7,604 nucleotides of DNA from Eubacterium sp. (GTDB lineage Bacteria > Bacillota > Clostridia > Oscillospirales > Acutalibacteraceae). The notes beneath the pieces were generated by a model that was not told the origin of the DNA, searched no databases, and saw only the letters and a program-made list of their open reading frames with translations. Positions 1 to 6,357 of this stretch are shown in pieces. Made by a program: the position numbers and the translations under genes. The stretch covers positions 1-7,604 of the forward strand of contig JAFYFO010000043.1 of the NCBI GenBank assembly GCA_017543725.1, in the 5' to 3' direction. Every line of letters starts with the position of its first letter. The first letter of the stretch is position 1.

Positions 1-335
1 CCGAAATAGCGCCAGATATCAGGTCCGTTTTCAATGGAAGCAACCTTTTTGGTTGGTATTCTTTCAGCCGCATCAATATTGAAATGCTTGAACAGAAATT
101 CCTCGCATTTCTGATGGGCTTCCTTGTTTTCGTAAAAAATATGAAAAGCATAATCGTCCTTATGCTCGGGATAGATTCCGTAAGCGGCAAAGCCGCCGCC
201 GAGTCCGTTGGAGCGGTCGTGCATCAGCGCAATGGATTTGATAATCTCGGAGCCGTTAATCAACCCGCCTTTTCGGTCAATAATGGCTGCAATCGCGCAT
301 CCCGACGGAATTCTTACCTGTCCTTCCTTTAACAT
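1..335 (-). CDS. Class II glutamine amidotransferase, glutamate-synthase N-terminal type (3' end cut by window edge)
   Basis: Only the first 111 codons lie in the window. The predicted protein opens with a short leader, then RIPSGCAIAAIIDRKG (Cys13), and continues with MHDRSNGLGGGFAAYG at about residues 44-59. In Ntn-type amidotransferases, including the glutaminase domain of glutamate synthase, a cysteine exposed by removal of a propeptide is the nucleophile that releases ammonia from glutamine. The 12 residues before Cys13 would be such a propeptide, and the RSNGLGGGFA stretch is typical of the stand-alone, archaeal-type GltB1/GlxB proteins. The start ATG at 335-333 follows a weak purine-rich GAGAG site. 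It lies 31 bp after nadE on the same strand, so it is probably the next gene of the nitrogen operon. In related genomes such proteins usually precede separate FMN-domain and GXGXG-domain glutamate synthase genes; those would be beyond the left edge. Family call is firm; the exact partner is unknown. Confidence 0.8.
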   Translation of the reverse strand, partial: MLKEGQVRIPSGCAIAAIIDRKGGLINGSEIIKSIALMHDRSNGLGGGFAAYGIYPEHKDDYAFHIFYENKEAHQKCEEFLFKHFNIDAAERIPTKKVASIENGPDIWRYF

Positions 336-366
336 ATTGCATCTCTCTTTCCCAAAAGTTTATTGT

Positions 367-1092
367 TTACGGTTCATAGCGAAAGCAGGGCATATAAGAT
401 AGCTTAAACAGATTGTCTTTATGCTTTTTGTCAATGACTGCTTTCGTGTCTTTATCGTCAATCTGCCCTGTTCGGATATAGCGGTCAAGCACCTCATAGG
501 TAAAGCCGAGGTTTTCCTCATCCGTTTTACCGCAGAGCCCGTCAATCGGCGTTTTATCAACAAGTGCATCCGGAAGTTTTAACAGTCTGCCTATCTCCTT
601 AACCTCCTGCACAGTCAGAAATGAGCAGGGACTGAAATCGCCTGCATTGTCGCCGTATCGGGTTGAGTAGCCGACCCAATCCTCGCTGAGATTACAGGTG
701 TTCGCAACTCTTCCGTTGTGGCTTTGTGCAACTGCATAAAGCGTTGTCATTCGTATTCTTGCAGGGATATTCGTCAGTGTCTGAGGAGTCGTATCAAACG
801 GCAAGGCTGAGATAACACCGTCAACTGCGGCTTTAATATTCACCGTATAACTCTTTATGTTAAGGTGCTTAACAAGCAGTCTTGCCATATCGATATCTGA
901 CTGCTCACCGTTTGGCATCAGTACGCCGATAACTCTTTCCCTTCCGAGCGCTTCAACGCACAGGGCGGCAACAACAGAACTGTCCTTTCCGCCCGATATG
1001 CCAACAACTGCATTGCAGTCTTTTCCGTTTTCTTCAAAAAATTCTCTTATCCATTTAACGCAATCGTCCATGACTTTCTTCGCATCAAACAT
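367..1092 (-). CDS. nadE: NH3-dependent NAD+ synthetase
   Basis: A 241-residue enzyme that amidates nicotinic acid adenine dinucleotide to NAD+ using ATP and ammonia. The N-type ATP pyrophosphatase loop SGGKDSS is at residues 33-39. A second signature, NLSEDWVGYSTRYGDNAGDF, lies at 134-153 and corresponds to the N-x-SE...GY-T-YGD...D segment that binds the dinucleotide. KTPIDGLCGKTDEENLG (180-196) matches the usual K-P-T/I-x-x-L...DE-x-LG block near the C-terminus. There is no nitrilase-type glutaminase domain, so free ammonia is the expected substrate. An upstream in-frame ATG at 1215 would add 41 residues that overlap the end of asnB; I prefer ATG 1092-1090 because the family pattern begins there, a purine-rich AAAGAGTG site precedes it, and it leaves a 25-bp gap after asnB. 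Its location in an ammonium-assimilation operon fits ammonia as the direct substrate. Confidence 0.92.
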   Translation of the reverse strand: MFDAKKVMDDCVKWIREFFEENGKDCNAVVGISGGKDSSVVAALCVEALGRERVIGVLMPNGEQSDIDMARLLVKHLNIKSYTVNIKAAVDGVISALPFDTTPQTLTNIPARIRMTTLYAVAQSHNGRVANTCNLSEDWVGYSTRYGDNAGDFSPCSFLTVQEVKEIGRLLKLPDALVDKTPIDGLCGKTDEENLGFTYEVLDRYIRTGQIDDKDTKAVIDKKHKDNLFKLSYMPCFRYEP

Positions 1093-1117
1093 TGCTTTCA
1101 CTCTTTCTCTTTCAGAT

Positions 1118-2701
1118 TTATTTTCCGCTGTCGCCGTAGTTTGAAAGCACTCTTGCGGAAGGGTCGTTAACATCACAGCCCTCCCATTCCTTGTTCGGCA
1201 TCCAGAAATCGGCAATCATTTCGGATTGTTCCGGATAGTATTTCTCAAATATCTCGCGGTATAACAGCGATTCCTTCGTGAAAGGTTTTGCGTGGCTGTA
1301 TTTTTGAGCCAGTTTTTCAAATTCCTCATCCGTATATTTTGTTTCAGCATATTCCTTTAAGTAGTCAACCATTGAATGACCAACCGCGTCGGAAAACGCC
1401 GCCTTTTCACGCCACAAAATAGAATCGGGCAGAAGATTTGCACCTTCAAAAGCGTGGCGAAGAAGATATTTGCCTTTGCCGTATTTGTTGATTTTAATTT
1501 CAGGGTTGAGGCTCATAACATAGGAAACGAAATCCAAATCGCCGAAAGGAACTCTTGCTTCCAGAGAGTTGACGGAAATGCAGCGGTCAGCACGCAGCAC
1601 ATCATACATATGAAGTTCTCTGACTCGCTTTTCCGCTTCCGTCTGAAACGCCTGAGCCGACGGAGCAAAGTCCGTATATTTATAGCCGAAAAGTTCGTCT
1701 GAAATCTCACCTGTAAGCAGCACGCGGATATCGGTTTTTTCGTGAATTGCCTTGCAGAGCAGATACATACCCATACTTGCGCGGATTGTTGTTATATCAT
1801 ATGTTCCGAGCAGTTCAATTAATTCTTCAAGCGAGGATATAACCTCATCGGGAGTCATATAAACCTCGGTGTGATGGCTTCCGATATATTCGGCAACCTG
1901 CCGCGCGTATTTCAAATCTATTGCATCCTCGCTCATTCCGATTGCAAAAGTTTCAATCGGCTTTTCACTTTCCTTTGCCGCAACCGCGCAGACAAGAGAA
2001 GAATCAAGACCGCCTGAAAGCAGATAGCCTACCTTTGCATCGGAAACAAGGCGTTTTTTAATACCCTCAGTCAGTTTTTCACGGATAACGCCGCAAGCCG
2101 TTTCAACATCATCGTTGCAAACAGTTTTTGTTTTTGCAATATCGCAGTAGCAGATAAATTCACCGTTTTTATAATAATGTCCGGGAGGAAACGGCATAAT
2201 TTTTTCTGCAAGGTCAACAAGGTTTTTTGCTTCGCTTGCAAATATAATACTGCCGTTTTCATCATAGCCGTAATAAAGCGGACGAATTCCTATCGGGTCG
2301 CGCGCAGCGATAAACTCGCCTGTTTTTCCGTCAAAAATTATGCAGGCAAATTCAGCGTCGAGCCTTGAAAACATATCAATTCCATATTCAAAATACATAG
2401 GAAGGATAATCTCGCAGTCGCTGTCGGATTTAAAGGTGTATCCCTTTTCTCTGAGCGCATTTTTCTCTTTTTCAAAGCCGTAGAGTTCGCCGTTGCAGAC
2501 GGCATAACTTCCGCTAAGTTCAAACGGCTGCATTCCCGAAGGAGTAAGCCCCATTATTGAAAGCCTGTGAAATCCGAAAATTCCTTTTTTGACATCAACA
2601 ATTCTGCTGAAGTCGGGTCCTCTTGATTTGGTGCGTGCAAAGCCCTTTTTAAATATTTCTAAATCAGCGTCCGGGCTGCAATAACCCATAATTGAACACA
2701 T
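1118..2701 (-). CDS. asnB: Asparagine synthetase B (glutamine-hydrolysing)
   Basis: A 527-residue two-domain cytoplasmic enzyme that converts aspartate, glutamine and ATP to asparagine and glutamate. The start at 2701-2699 puts Cys2 right after Met (MCSIMGYC), the class II amidotransferase nucleophile; an ATG six codons upstream would bury it. The site GGAAGAGAG sits just before the chosen ATG. Glutaminase-domain motifs: RGPD (27-30), GFHRLSIMG (43-51), CNGEL (69-73), SDCE (94-97) and ARDPIGIRPLYYG (133-145). The synthetase domain has the pyrophosphate loop SGGLDSS (229-235), LLTGEISDELFG (328-339) and the SLEARVPFGD segment (379-388). The C-terminal NDPSARVLSNY resembles that of E. coli AsnB, and the length is close to the 554 residues of that enzyme. 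It lies 90 bp after the ammonium channel gene and 25 bp before nadE, with which it shares the N-type ATP pyrophosphatase fold. Confidence 0.93.
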   Translation of the reverse strand: MCSIMGYCSPDADLEIFKKGFARTKSRGPDFSRIVDVKKGIFGFHRLSIMGLTPSGMQPFELSGSYAVCNGELYGFEKEKNALREKGYTFKSDSDCEIILPMYFEYGIDMFSRLDAEFACIIFDGKTGEFIAARDPIGIRPLYYGYDENGSIIFASEAKNLVDLAEKIMPFPPGHYYKNGEFICYCDIAKTKTVCNDDVETACGVIREKLTEGIKKRLVSDAKVGYLLSGGLDSSLVCAVAAKESEKPIETFAIGMSEDAIDLKYARQVAEYIGSHHTEVYMTPDEVISSLEELIELLGTYDITTIRASMGMYLLCKAIHEKTDIRVLLTGEISDELFGYKYTDFAPSAQAFQTEAEKRVRELHMYDVLRADRCISVNSLEARVPFGDLDFVSYVMSLNPEIKINKYGKGKYLLRHAFEGANLLPDSILWREKAAFSDAVGHSMVDYLKEYAETKYTDEEFEKLAQKYSHAKPFTKESLLYREIFEKYYPEQSEMIADFWMPNKEWEGCDVNDPSARVLSNYGDSGK

Positions 2702-2729
2702 ATTCTCTCTTCCTTTCAAAATGGCTTAT

Positions 2730-2748
2730 GGGCGGAATAAATCCGCCC
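2730..2748 (-). repeat. GC-rich 7-bp palindrome in the amt-asnB gap
   Basis: The arms GGGCGGA (2730-2736) and TCCGCCC (2742-2748) are perfect inverted repeats around a 5-base AT loop. On the coding strand the hairpin is followed by ATAAGCC and not by a T run, so it is not a classical terminator. It stands 28 bp before the asnB start codon. It may be one copy of a small dispersed palindromic repeat or an mRNA-stabilising hairpin; one copy alone cannot decide. Confidence 0.5.
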
Positions 2749-2769
2749 TTACAATCTATATCTTTTTTG

Positions 2770-2787
2770 CTTCCCACTCGTGGGAAG
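2770..2787 (-). other. Hairpin just after the amt-PII stop codon
   Basis: CTTCCCA (2770-2776) pairs with TGGGAAG (2781-2787) around a 4-base loop. It begins 4 bp after the TAA of the channel gene. In the transcribed direction the downstream bases are GCAAAAAAG, so there is no U tract and efficient intrinsic termination is unlikely. It may protect the 3' end of a processed upstream message or simply separate the cistrons. Confidence 0.45.
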
Positions 2788-2791
2788 GCTT

Positions 2792-4543
2792 TTAAATATC
2801 ATCCTCTCCTTGCAATGCATCATAGCCGTGCTCTCCGGTTCGGACTTTAACAACATCATCAACTTCATAGATGAAGATTTTTCCGTCGCCTATATTGCCT
2901 GTATAAAGCACTCTGCGCGCCGCTTCAACAACATCGGAAACCGGAACGGCTGAAACAACCATTTCAAGTTTCATCTTCGGGTTAAGATTCATTTCCTCAA
3001 TCTCAACACCGCGGTATTTCTTGATGTTATGCCCTTTCTGAACACCGCATCCCATAACATTTGTTACAGTCATTCCCGTTACTCCGATATTATTCATTGC
3101 TTCCTTTACCGCTTCAAATCGGGCAGGGCTGAAAACCATAACAATCTTGGTGAGTTTCGGTTTGTTTTTAACTAAAAACGATTCAACGGGAACCGCCTTT
3201 TCAACAGGCTGAACAGGTGCGCCCATCACCTCTTTTGCCTCGGGAAGAACCGCCTTCATAGAAGCAGATGTTGCAATTGCCATTGCAGGCATAAAGTCCG
3301 CATACGCCGACGGAAGGTTATGTTCCGTTGCGTCAAGCCCTTTGATTTCCTCTTCTTCCGTAACCCGAAGTCCGTGGAATTTCTTAATGGATGCAAAAAC
3401 AATCAGCATGGTGCAGACAGTCCAAGCCGCAACCGCAAGAAAACCGACTGCCTGAATACCGAGTTGTCTGAAGCCTCCTCCGTAGAAAAGCCCTTTCCCA
3501 ACGCCGTTTGCTCCGGTTGAGAAAAGACCGACTGCAAAAGTTCCCCAGATACCGTTTGCCATATGAACTGCGCATGCGCCGACAGGGTCGTCAATATGAA
3601 GTTTTTTATCAATAAACTCTACCGCAACAACTACGAGAACACCCGAAACAAAACCAATTGCAATTGAGCCGAGGGCGTCTGTGCAATCGCAGGGTGCGGT
3701 TATTGCAACCAGACCTGCAAGCGAAGCGTTAAGGCTCATTGAAACATCGGGTTTGCCGTCTTTTATCCAGGTGAATATCATAGTTACAACCGTTGCAACC
3801 GAAGGTGCAAGCGTTGTTGTTAAAAAAATTGAAGCAAGGCTATCAACCGTTGTTGCAGCCGCACCGTTAAAGCCATACCAGCCAAACCACAAAATGAAAA
3901 CGCCGAGTGCGCCGACAGTCAGGTTGTGACCGGGAATTGCTCTTGCAATTTTCTTGCCGGTTTTCTTATCAATTTTATATTTTCCGATACGGGGTCCGAG
4001 AATTGCCGCGCCGATAAACGCCGCAATACCGCCAACCATATGAATTGCCGTTGAGCCTGCGAAATCGTGAAAACCGAGTTTTGCAAGCCATCCCTCGCCA
4101 TTCCATATCCAGCCCGCTTCAATCGGGTAAACGACTGCTGAAATAACAGCGGAATAAATGCAGTATGAAGAAAACTTTGTTCTCTCCGCCATTGCACCCG
4201 AAACAATGGTTGCCGCCGTTGCGCAAAAAACAAGGTTAAACACGAAATTTGACCAATCGAAATGCGCATAATCGGTAAAAACTCCGAGAGTCGGCATTCC
4301 AACCAGACCTCCGAAACATTCCTCGCCCATCATCAGCCCGAATCCGAGCAGTATAAACATAACCGCGCCAATGCAGAAATCCATCAGGTTTTTCATAATG
4401 ATGTTTCCTGCGTTTTTGGCTCTTGTAAATCCGCTTTCAACCATTGCAAAGCCGCATTGCATAAAGAAAACAAGCGCTGCGCCGATTAAAAACCAAACTC
4501 CGAATACGCTGTCTGAAACAGCGCTTAGTATTGAATCACTCAT
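2792..4543 (-). CDS. amt: Ammonium channel (Amt family) with a fused C-terminal PII domain
   Basis: A 583-residue membrane protein. Residues 1 to about 395 are an Amt/Mep/Rh channel with many hydrophobic segments: FAMVESGFTRAKNAGNI (32-48), SGAMAERTKFSS (115-126), DFAGSTAIHMVGG (160-172) and AVHMANGIWGT (325-335). The two pore histidines are H168 and H327 and the periplasmic-site Asp is D160. Residues about 396-463 are a linker. Residues about 464-577 are a complete PII signal-transduction domain: GCGVQKGH at the T-loop base (498-505), YRGVEI (510-515), TGNIGDGKIFIYEV (548-561) and RTGEHGYDAL (568-577). In operons where amtB and glnK are separate genes, PII plugs the channel from the cytoplasm; here it is covalently attached. 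The position equivalent to the uridylylated Tyr51 of E. coli PII is Ile515. The start at 4543-4541 was chosen because AGGAGG at 4558-4553 precedes it; an upstream in-frame ATG adds 17 charged residues and would bury that site. Confidence 0.95.
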   Translation of the reverse strand: MSDSILSAVSDSVFGVWFLIGAALVFFMQCGFAMVESGFTRAKNAGNIIMKNLMDFCIGAVMFILLGFGLMMGEECFGGLVGMPTLGVFTDYAHFDWSNFVFNLVFCATAATIVSGAMAERTKFSSYCIYSAVISAVVYPIEAGWIWNGEGWLAKLGFHDFAGSTAIHMVGGIAAFIGAAILGPRIGKYKIDKKTGKKIARAIPGHNLTVGALGVFILWFGWYGFNGAAATTVDSLASIFLTTTLAPSVATVVTMIFTWIKDGKPDVSMSLNASLAGLVAITAPCDCTDALGSIAIGFVSGVLVVVAVEFIDKKLHIDDPVGACAVHMANGIWGTFAVGLFSTGANGVGKGLFYGGGFRQLGIQAVGFLAVAAWTVCTMLIVFASIKKFHGLRVTEEEEIKGLDATEHNLPSAYADFMPAMAIATSASMKAVLPEAKEVMGAPVQPVEKAVPVESFLVKNKPKLTKIVMVFSPARFEAVKEAMNNIGVTGMTVTNVMGCGVQKGHNIKKYRGVEIEEMNLNPKMKLEMVVSAVPVSDVVEAARRVLYTGNIGDGKIFIYEVDDVVKVRTGEHGYDALQGEDDI

Positions 4544-4563
4544 CCTTCTTTCCCTCCTTATTT

Positions 4564-4638
4564 TCTCTTCCGAAGAATATCTCCTCCGCTGCAAAAGCAG
4601 TTGTAAAGGCAGGAGGAGATACCCTTCTCAGGAAGAGA
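4564..4638 (-). promoter_or_regulatory. Long composite stem-loop in the amt-PII leader
   Basis: Four nested helices can form in the transcript. TCTCTTCC (4638-4631) pairs with GGAAGAGA (4571-4564), 8 bp. AGAA (4628-4625) pairs with TTCT (4577-4574), 4 bp. TATCTCCTCC (4621-4612) pairs with GGAGGAGATA (4587-4578), 10 bp. CTGC (4600-4597) pairs with GCAG (4592-4589), 4 bp with a UUUU loop. Between them are a 2x2 internal loop, a 3-base bulge and a lopsided 1x11 loop. The structure ends 5 bp before the AGGAGG site of the channel gene. The pairing is read directly from the sequence; a role in controlling channel expression is inferred. It could be a regulatory leader, a processing site or a small inverted-repeat insertion. 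Confidence 0.65.
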
Positions 4639-4639
4639 G

Positions 4640-4673
4640 AATGGGGCAAGCCGTTATCACGGCCTGCCCCATT
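4640..4673 (-). terminator. Strong hairpin 9 bp after glnA (partial terminator or attenuator)
   Basis: AATGGGGCAGGCCGT (4673-4659) pairs with ACGGCTTGCCCCATT (4654-4640): 15 bp with one G-U pair and a GATA loop. The following bases are CTCTCTTCC, pyrimidine-rich but without a real U run. It could reduce read-through from glnA into the channel gene, or act as a 3' stabiliser for glnA mRNA. The left arm starts with GCAATGG, the same bases as in the third glnA leader hairpin. Confidence 0.6.
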
Positions 4674-4682
4674 GCAAGCAAA

Positions 4683-6026
4683 TTAATGATTAATCATATA
4701 TCTGTCTATTTCCCACTGACTTATCTGTGTTCTGTATTCATCCCATTCACGCTTTTTGCCTTCAATATAATTACTGAAAACATGGTCGCCGAGAGTTTCT
4801 TTGATGAACGGGTCTTTTTCCGCTTCCTTTATTGCTTCCTCAAGTGAACCGGGAAGGCAATCAATTCCCTCTTCTTTCAGTTCTTCATCTGAAAGAACGA
4901 AAACATTTTCATCATAAGAAGGTTTCGGAACAAGACCGCGCTTGATTCCGTCAAGACCTGCGGCAAGGCAGAGCGCCATTTCAAGATAGGGGTTGCAGGT
5001 TGGGTCGGGACAGCGGAGTTCAACTCTCGTTCCCTTTCCTCTTGATGCAGGAATGCGAACCAGGCAGGAACGGTTTGAAGTGCTCCAGACAAGATAACTC
5101 GGCGCTTCATATCCCGGAACAAGCCTTTTATATGAGTTGACTGTTGGGTTTGAAAAAACTGCAATACCCTTTATATGTTCCATAATTCCCGCGATAAACG
5201 AATACGCTTCCTTTGAAAGTCCGAGTTCGCCGTTTGGGTCGTCGAAAACATTTTTTCCGCTTTTTATATCGTAGAGGCTCATATTCGTATGCATTCCGCT
5301 TCCGTTGATGCCGTGAATCGGTTTTGGCATAAAGGTTGCATGCAAGCCGTGTTTTGTTGCATAGGTTTTAACAACATGCTTGAAGGTCATAACTCTGTCC
5401 GCTGTCAGAAGTCCGTCGCCGAACTGGAAGTCTATTTCGTGCTGACCTGCGGCAACCTCGTGGTGGGAAGCCTCAATCGTGTAGCCCATATTTTCAAGCG
5501 CAAGGCAGATATCCCTGCGGCAGTTTTCGCCGTGGTCAATCGGGTTGAGGTCGAAATATCCCGCCTTATCCCCTGTTTCAATCGTTGGCTTGCCGTCCTC
5601 ATCAAGTTTGAAAAGGAAAAATTCACATTCGGGACCGACATTGAAGCCGTAGCCGAGTTTTTTTGCTTCCTCCATAACCTTGATTAAAACATTTCTCGGG
5701 TCGCCTTCAAACGGCGTTTTGTTATCCGCTTTATAAACGGAACAGATAAGTCTGCCCGCCTGAATATTTTCATATTTTCTCCAGGGAACGATTGCCCAGG
5801 TGTCGTAATCGGGATGAAGGTACATATCACTTTCATCAATGCGAACAAAGCCGTCGATTGACGAGCCGTCAAACATACAGTCGTTATCAAGCGCTTTTTC
5901 AAGTTGGGATAAAGTTATCGCAACATTCTTCATTTTGCCGAATAAATCCGTAAACTGAAGGCGGACAAATTCAACATTATTCTCCTTTGCGCTCTTTAAG
6001 ATTTCTTCCTTTGTTAGTTTGCTCAT
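4683..6026 (-). CDS. glnA: Glutamine synthetase, type I (GSI-alpha)
   Basis: A 447-residue enzyme that makes glutamine from glutamate, ammonia and ATP and assembles as a dodecamer in the cytoplasm. Motifs in order: [13 protein letters not shown] (51-63), GPECEFFLF (131-139, metal ligands E133 and E135), [13 protein letters not shown] (188-200), [10 protein letters not shown] (241-250, H246), [18 protein letters not shown] (293-310, the ATP/glutamate region) and RVELRCPDP (334-342, E336). Arg62 matches the arginine that mediates glutamine feedback in B. subtilis GS. The region of the adenylylated Tyr397 in GSI-beta reads [11 protein letters not shown] (372-382), with Phe376 instead of Tyr. Length and these residues indicate GSI-alpha, controlled by feedback and not by adenylylation. 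ATG 6026-6024 was chosen because AGGAGG lies 9 bp upstream; an in-frame ATG at 6092 begins inside a leader hairpin and would bury this site. It is the first gene of the nitrogen cluster. Confidence 0.96.
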   Translation of the reverse strand: MSKLTKEEILKSAKENNVEFVRLQFTDLFGKMKNVAITLSQLEKALDNDCMFDGSSIDGFVRIDESDMYLHPDYDTWAIVPWRKYENIQAGRLICSVYKADNKTPFEGDPRNVLIKVMEEAKKLGYGFNVGPECEFFLFKLDEDGKPTIETGDKAGYFDLNPIDHGENCRRDICLALENMGYTIEASHHEVAAGQHEIDFQFGDGLLTADRVMTFKHVVKTYATKHGLHATFMPKPIHGINGSGMHTNMSLYDIKSGKNVFDDPNGELGLSKEAYSFIAGIMEHIKGIAVFSNPTVNSYKRLVPGYEAPSYLVWSTSNRSCLVRIPASRGKGTRVELRCPDPTCNPYLEMALCLAAGLDGIKRGLVPKPSYDENVFVLSDEELKEEGIDCLPGSLEEAIKEAEKDPFIKETLGDHVFSNYIEGKKREWDEYRTQISQWEIDRYMINH

Positions 6027-6061
6027 AATAATTCCTCCTGAAAATTTATTATATAGAGAAA

Positions 6062-6090
6062 GGCGCCTTTTGTTTTTTGCAAAAGACGCC
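6062..6090 (-). promoter_or_regulatory. glnA leader hairpin 3
   Basis: GGCGTCTTTTG (6090-6080) pairs with CAAAAGGCGCC (6072-6062): 11 bp including one G-U, with a 7-base A-rich loop. It is preceded by GGCAA (6096-6092) and followed by TTTCTCTATAT, a short pyrimidine tract. It lies 25 bp before the AGGAGG of glnA, so it could affect either transcription or ribosome access. It is the third copy of the leader cassette. Confidence 0.65.
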
Positions 6091-6108
6091 ATTGCCCATC
6101 ATCATATT

Positions 6109-6146
6109 AAAAAAGAAAAAGAGTCTTTGAGATAAACCCAAAGACT
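6109..6146 (-). terminator. glnA leader hairpin 2, terminator-like
   Basis: AGTCTTTG (6146-6139) pairs with CAAAGACT (6129-6122), extended inward by a G-U and a G-C pair to a 5-base loop. The transcribed strand then reads CTTTTTCTTTTTT (6121-6109), a good U tract. Of the three leader hairpins this is the most convincing intrinsic terminator, and it sits about 80 bp upstream of the glnA start codon, where it would act as an attenuator. GGCAA precedes it at 6154-6150. Confidence 0.65.
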
Positions 6147-6186
6147 TCGTTGCCTTATAAAACATATGAAATATTAAATAAGAGAA

Positions 6187-6212
6187 GGGTCTTTGAGTTT
6201 CCTCAAAGACCC
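6187..6212 (-). promoter_or_regulatory. glnA leader hairpin 1
   Basis: GGGTCTTTGAG (6212-6202) pairs perfectly with CTCAAAGACCC (6197-6187) around a GAAA tetraloop of GNRA type. It is preceded by GGCAA at 6219-6215 and followed by TTCTCTTATTT. It starts about 11 bases after the predicted transcription start. Its left arm can alternatively pair with the upstream CAAAG (6217-6213, with CTTTG at 6208-6204), giving a small competing hairpin. Confidence 0.7.
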
Positions 6213-6229
6213 CTTTGCCTTACAAATAG

Positions 6230-6258
6230 AGGTTACACCCGTTTAAGAAAAATGTCAA
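6230..6258 (-). promoter_or_regulatory. Sigma-A type promoter of glnA
   Basis: On the minus strand TTGACA (6258-6253) is a perfect -35 box. After a 17-bp spacer comes TAACCT (6235-6230), a -10 box that keeps the first two bases and the final T. Transcription would start near 6223, just upstream of the first GGCAA-hairpin unit and about 197 bp before the glnA ATG. The rest of the gap towards the flavodoxin gene (6259-6357) is AT-rich and shows no clear terminator or gene, so some read-through from the flavodoxin unit is possible. Confidence 0.65.
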
Positions 6259-6357
6259 TAAGCAAAATCATTTTTGTTTATTCTGCTGTTATTTAATTCG
6301 TTTTGCTTTTGTTTGCTATACATATTATCCAATATTTACGGATGCAACGATTCGGTT

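Noticed and set aside
3919..4302. A 127-codon minus-strand frame inside the ammonium channel gene
   Set aside because: It is an out-of-frame shadow of the conserved channel coding sequence.
4632..4675. A 14-codon minus-strand frame starting at the ATG inside the hairpin after glnA
   Set aside because: No ribosome binding site precedes it and it consists almost wholly of hairpin arms.
4371..4847. A 158-codon plus-strand open frame across the glnA-amt gap
   Set aside because: It lies antisense to two conserved genes and to structured RNA, has no ribosome binding site and no recognisable domain.
6049..6165. A 38-codon minus-strand frame in the glnA leader that could be a leader peptide
   Set aside because: It has no ribosome binding site before its ATG, runs through two hairpins, and has no run of Gln or other regulatory codons. 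Its coding look comes from the repeated hairpin sequence.
6027..6230. T-box, glutamine riboswitch or ANTAR two-hairpin element in the glnA leader
   Set aside because: No T-box AGGGTGG-type core, no glnA-motif consensus that I can recognise, and the hairpin loops are GAAA, UUUAU and an A-rich 7-mer, not the 6-base A1/G4 loops of ANTAR targets.
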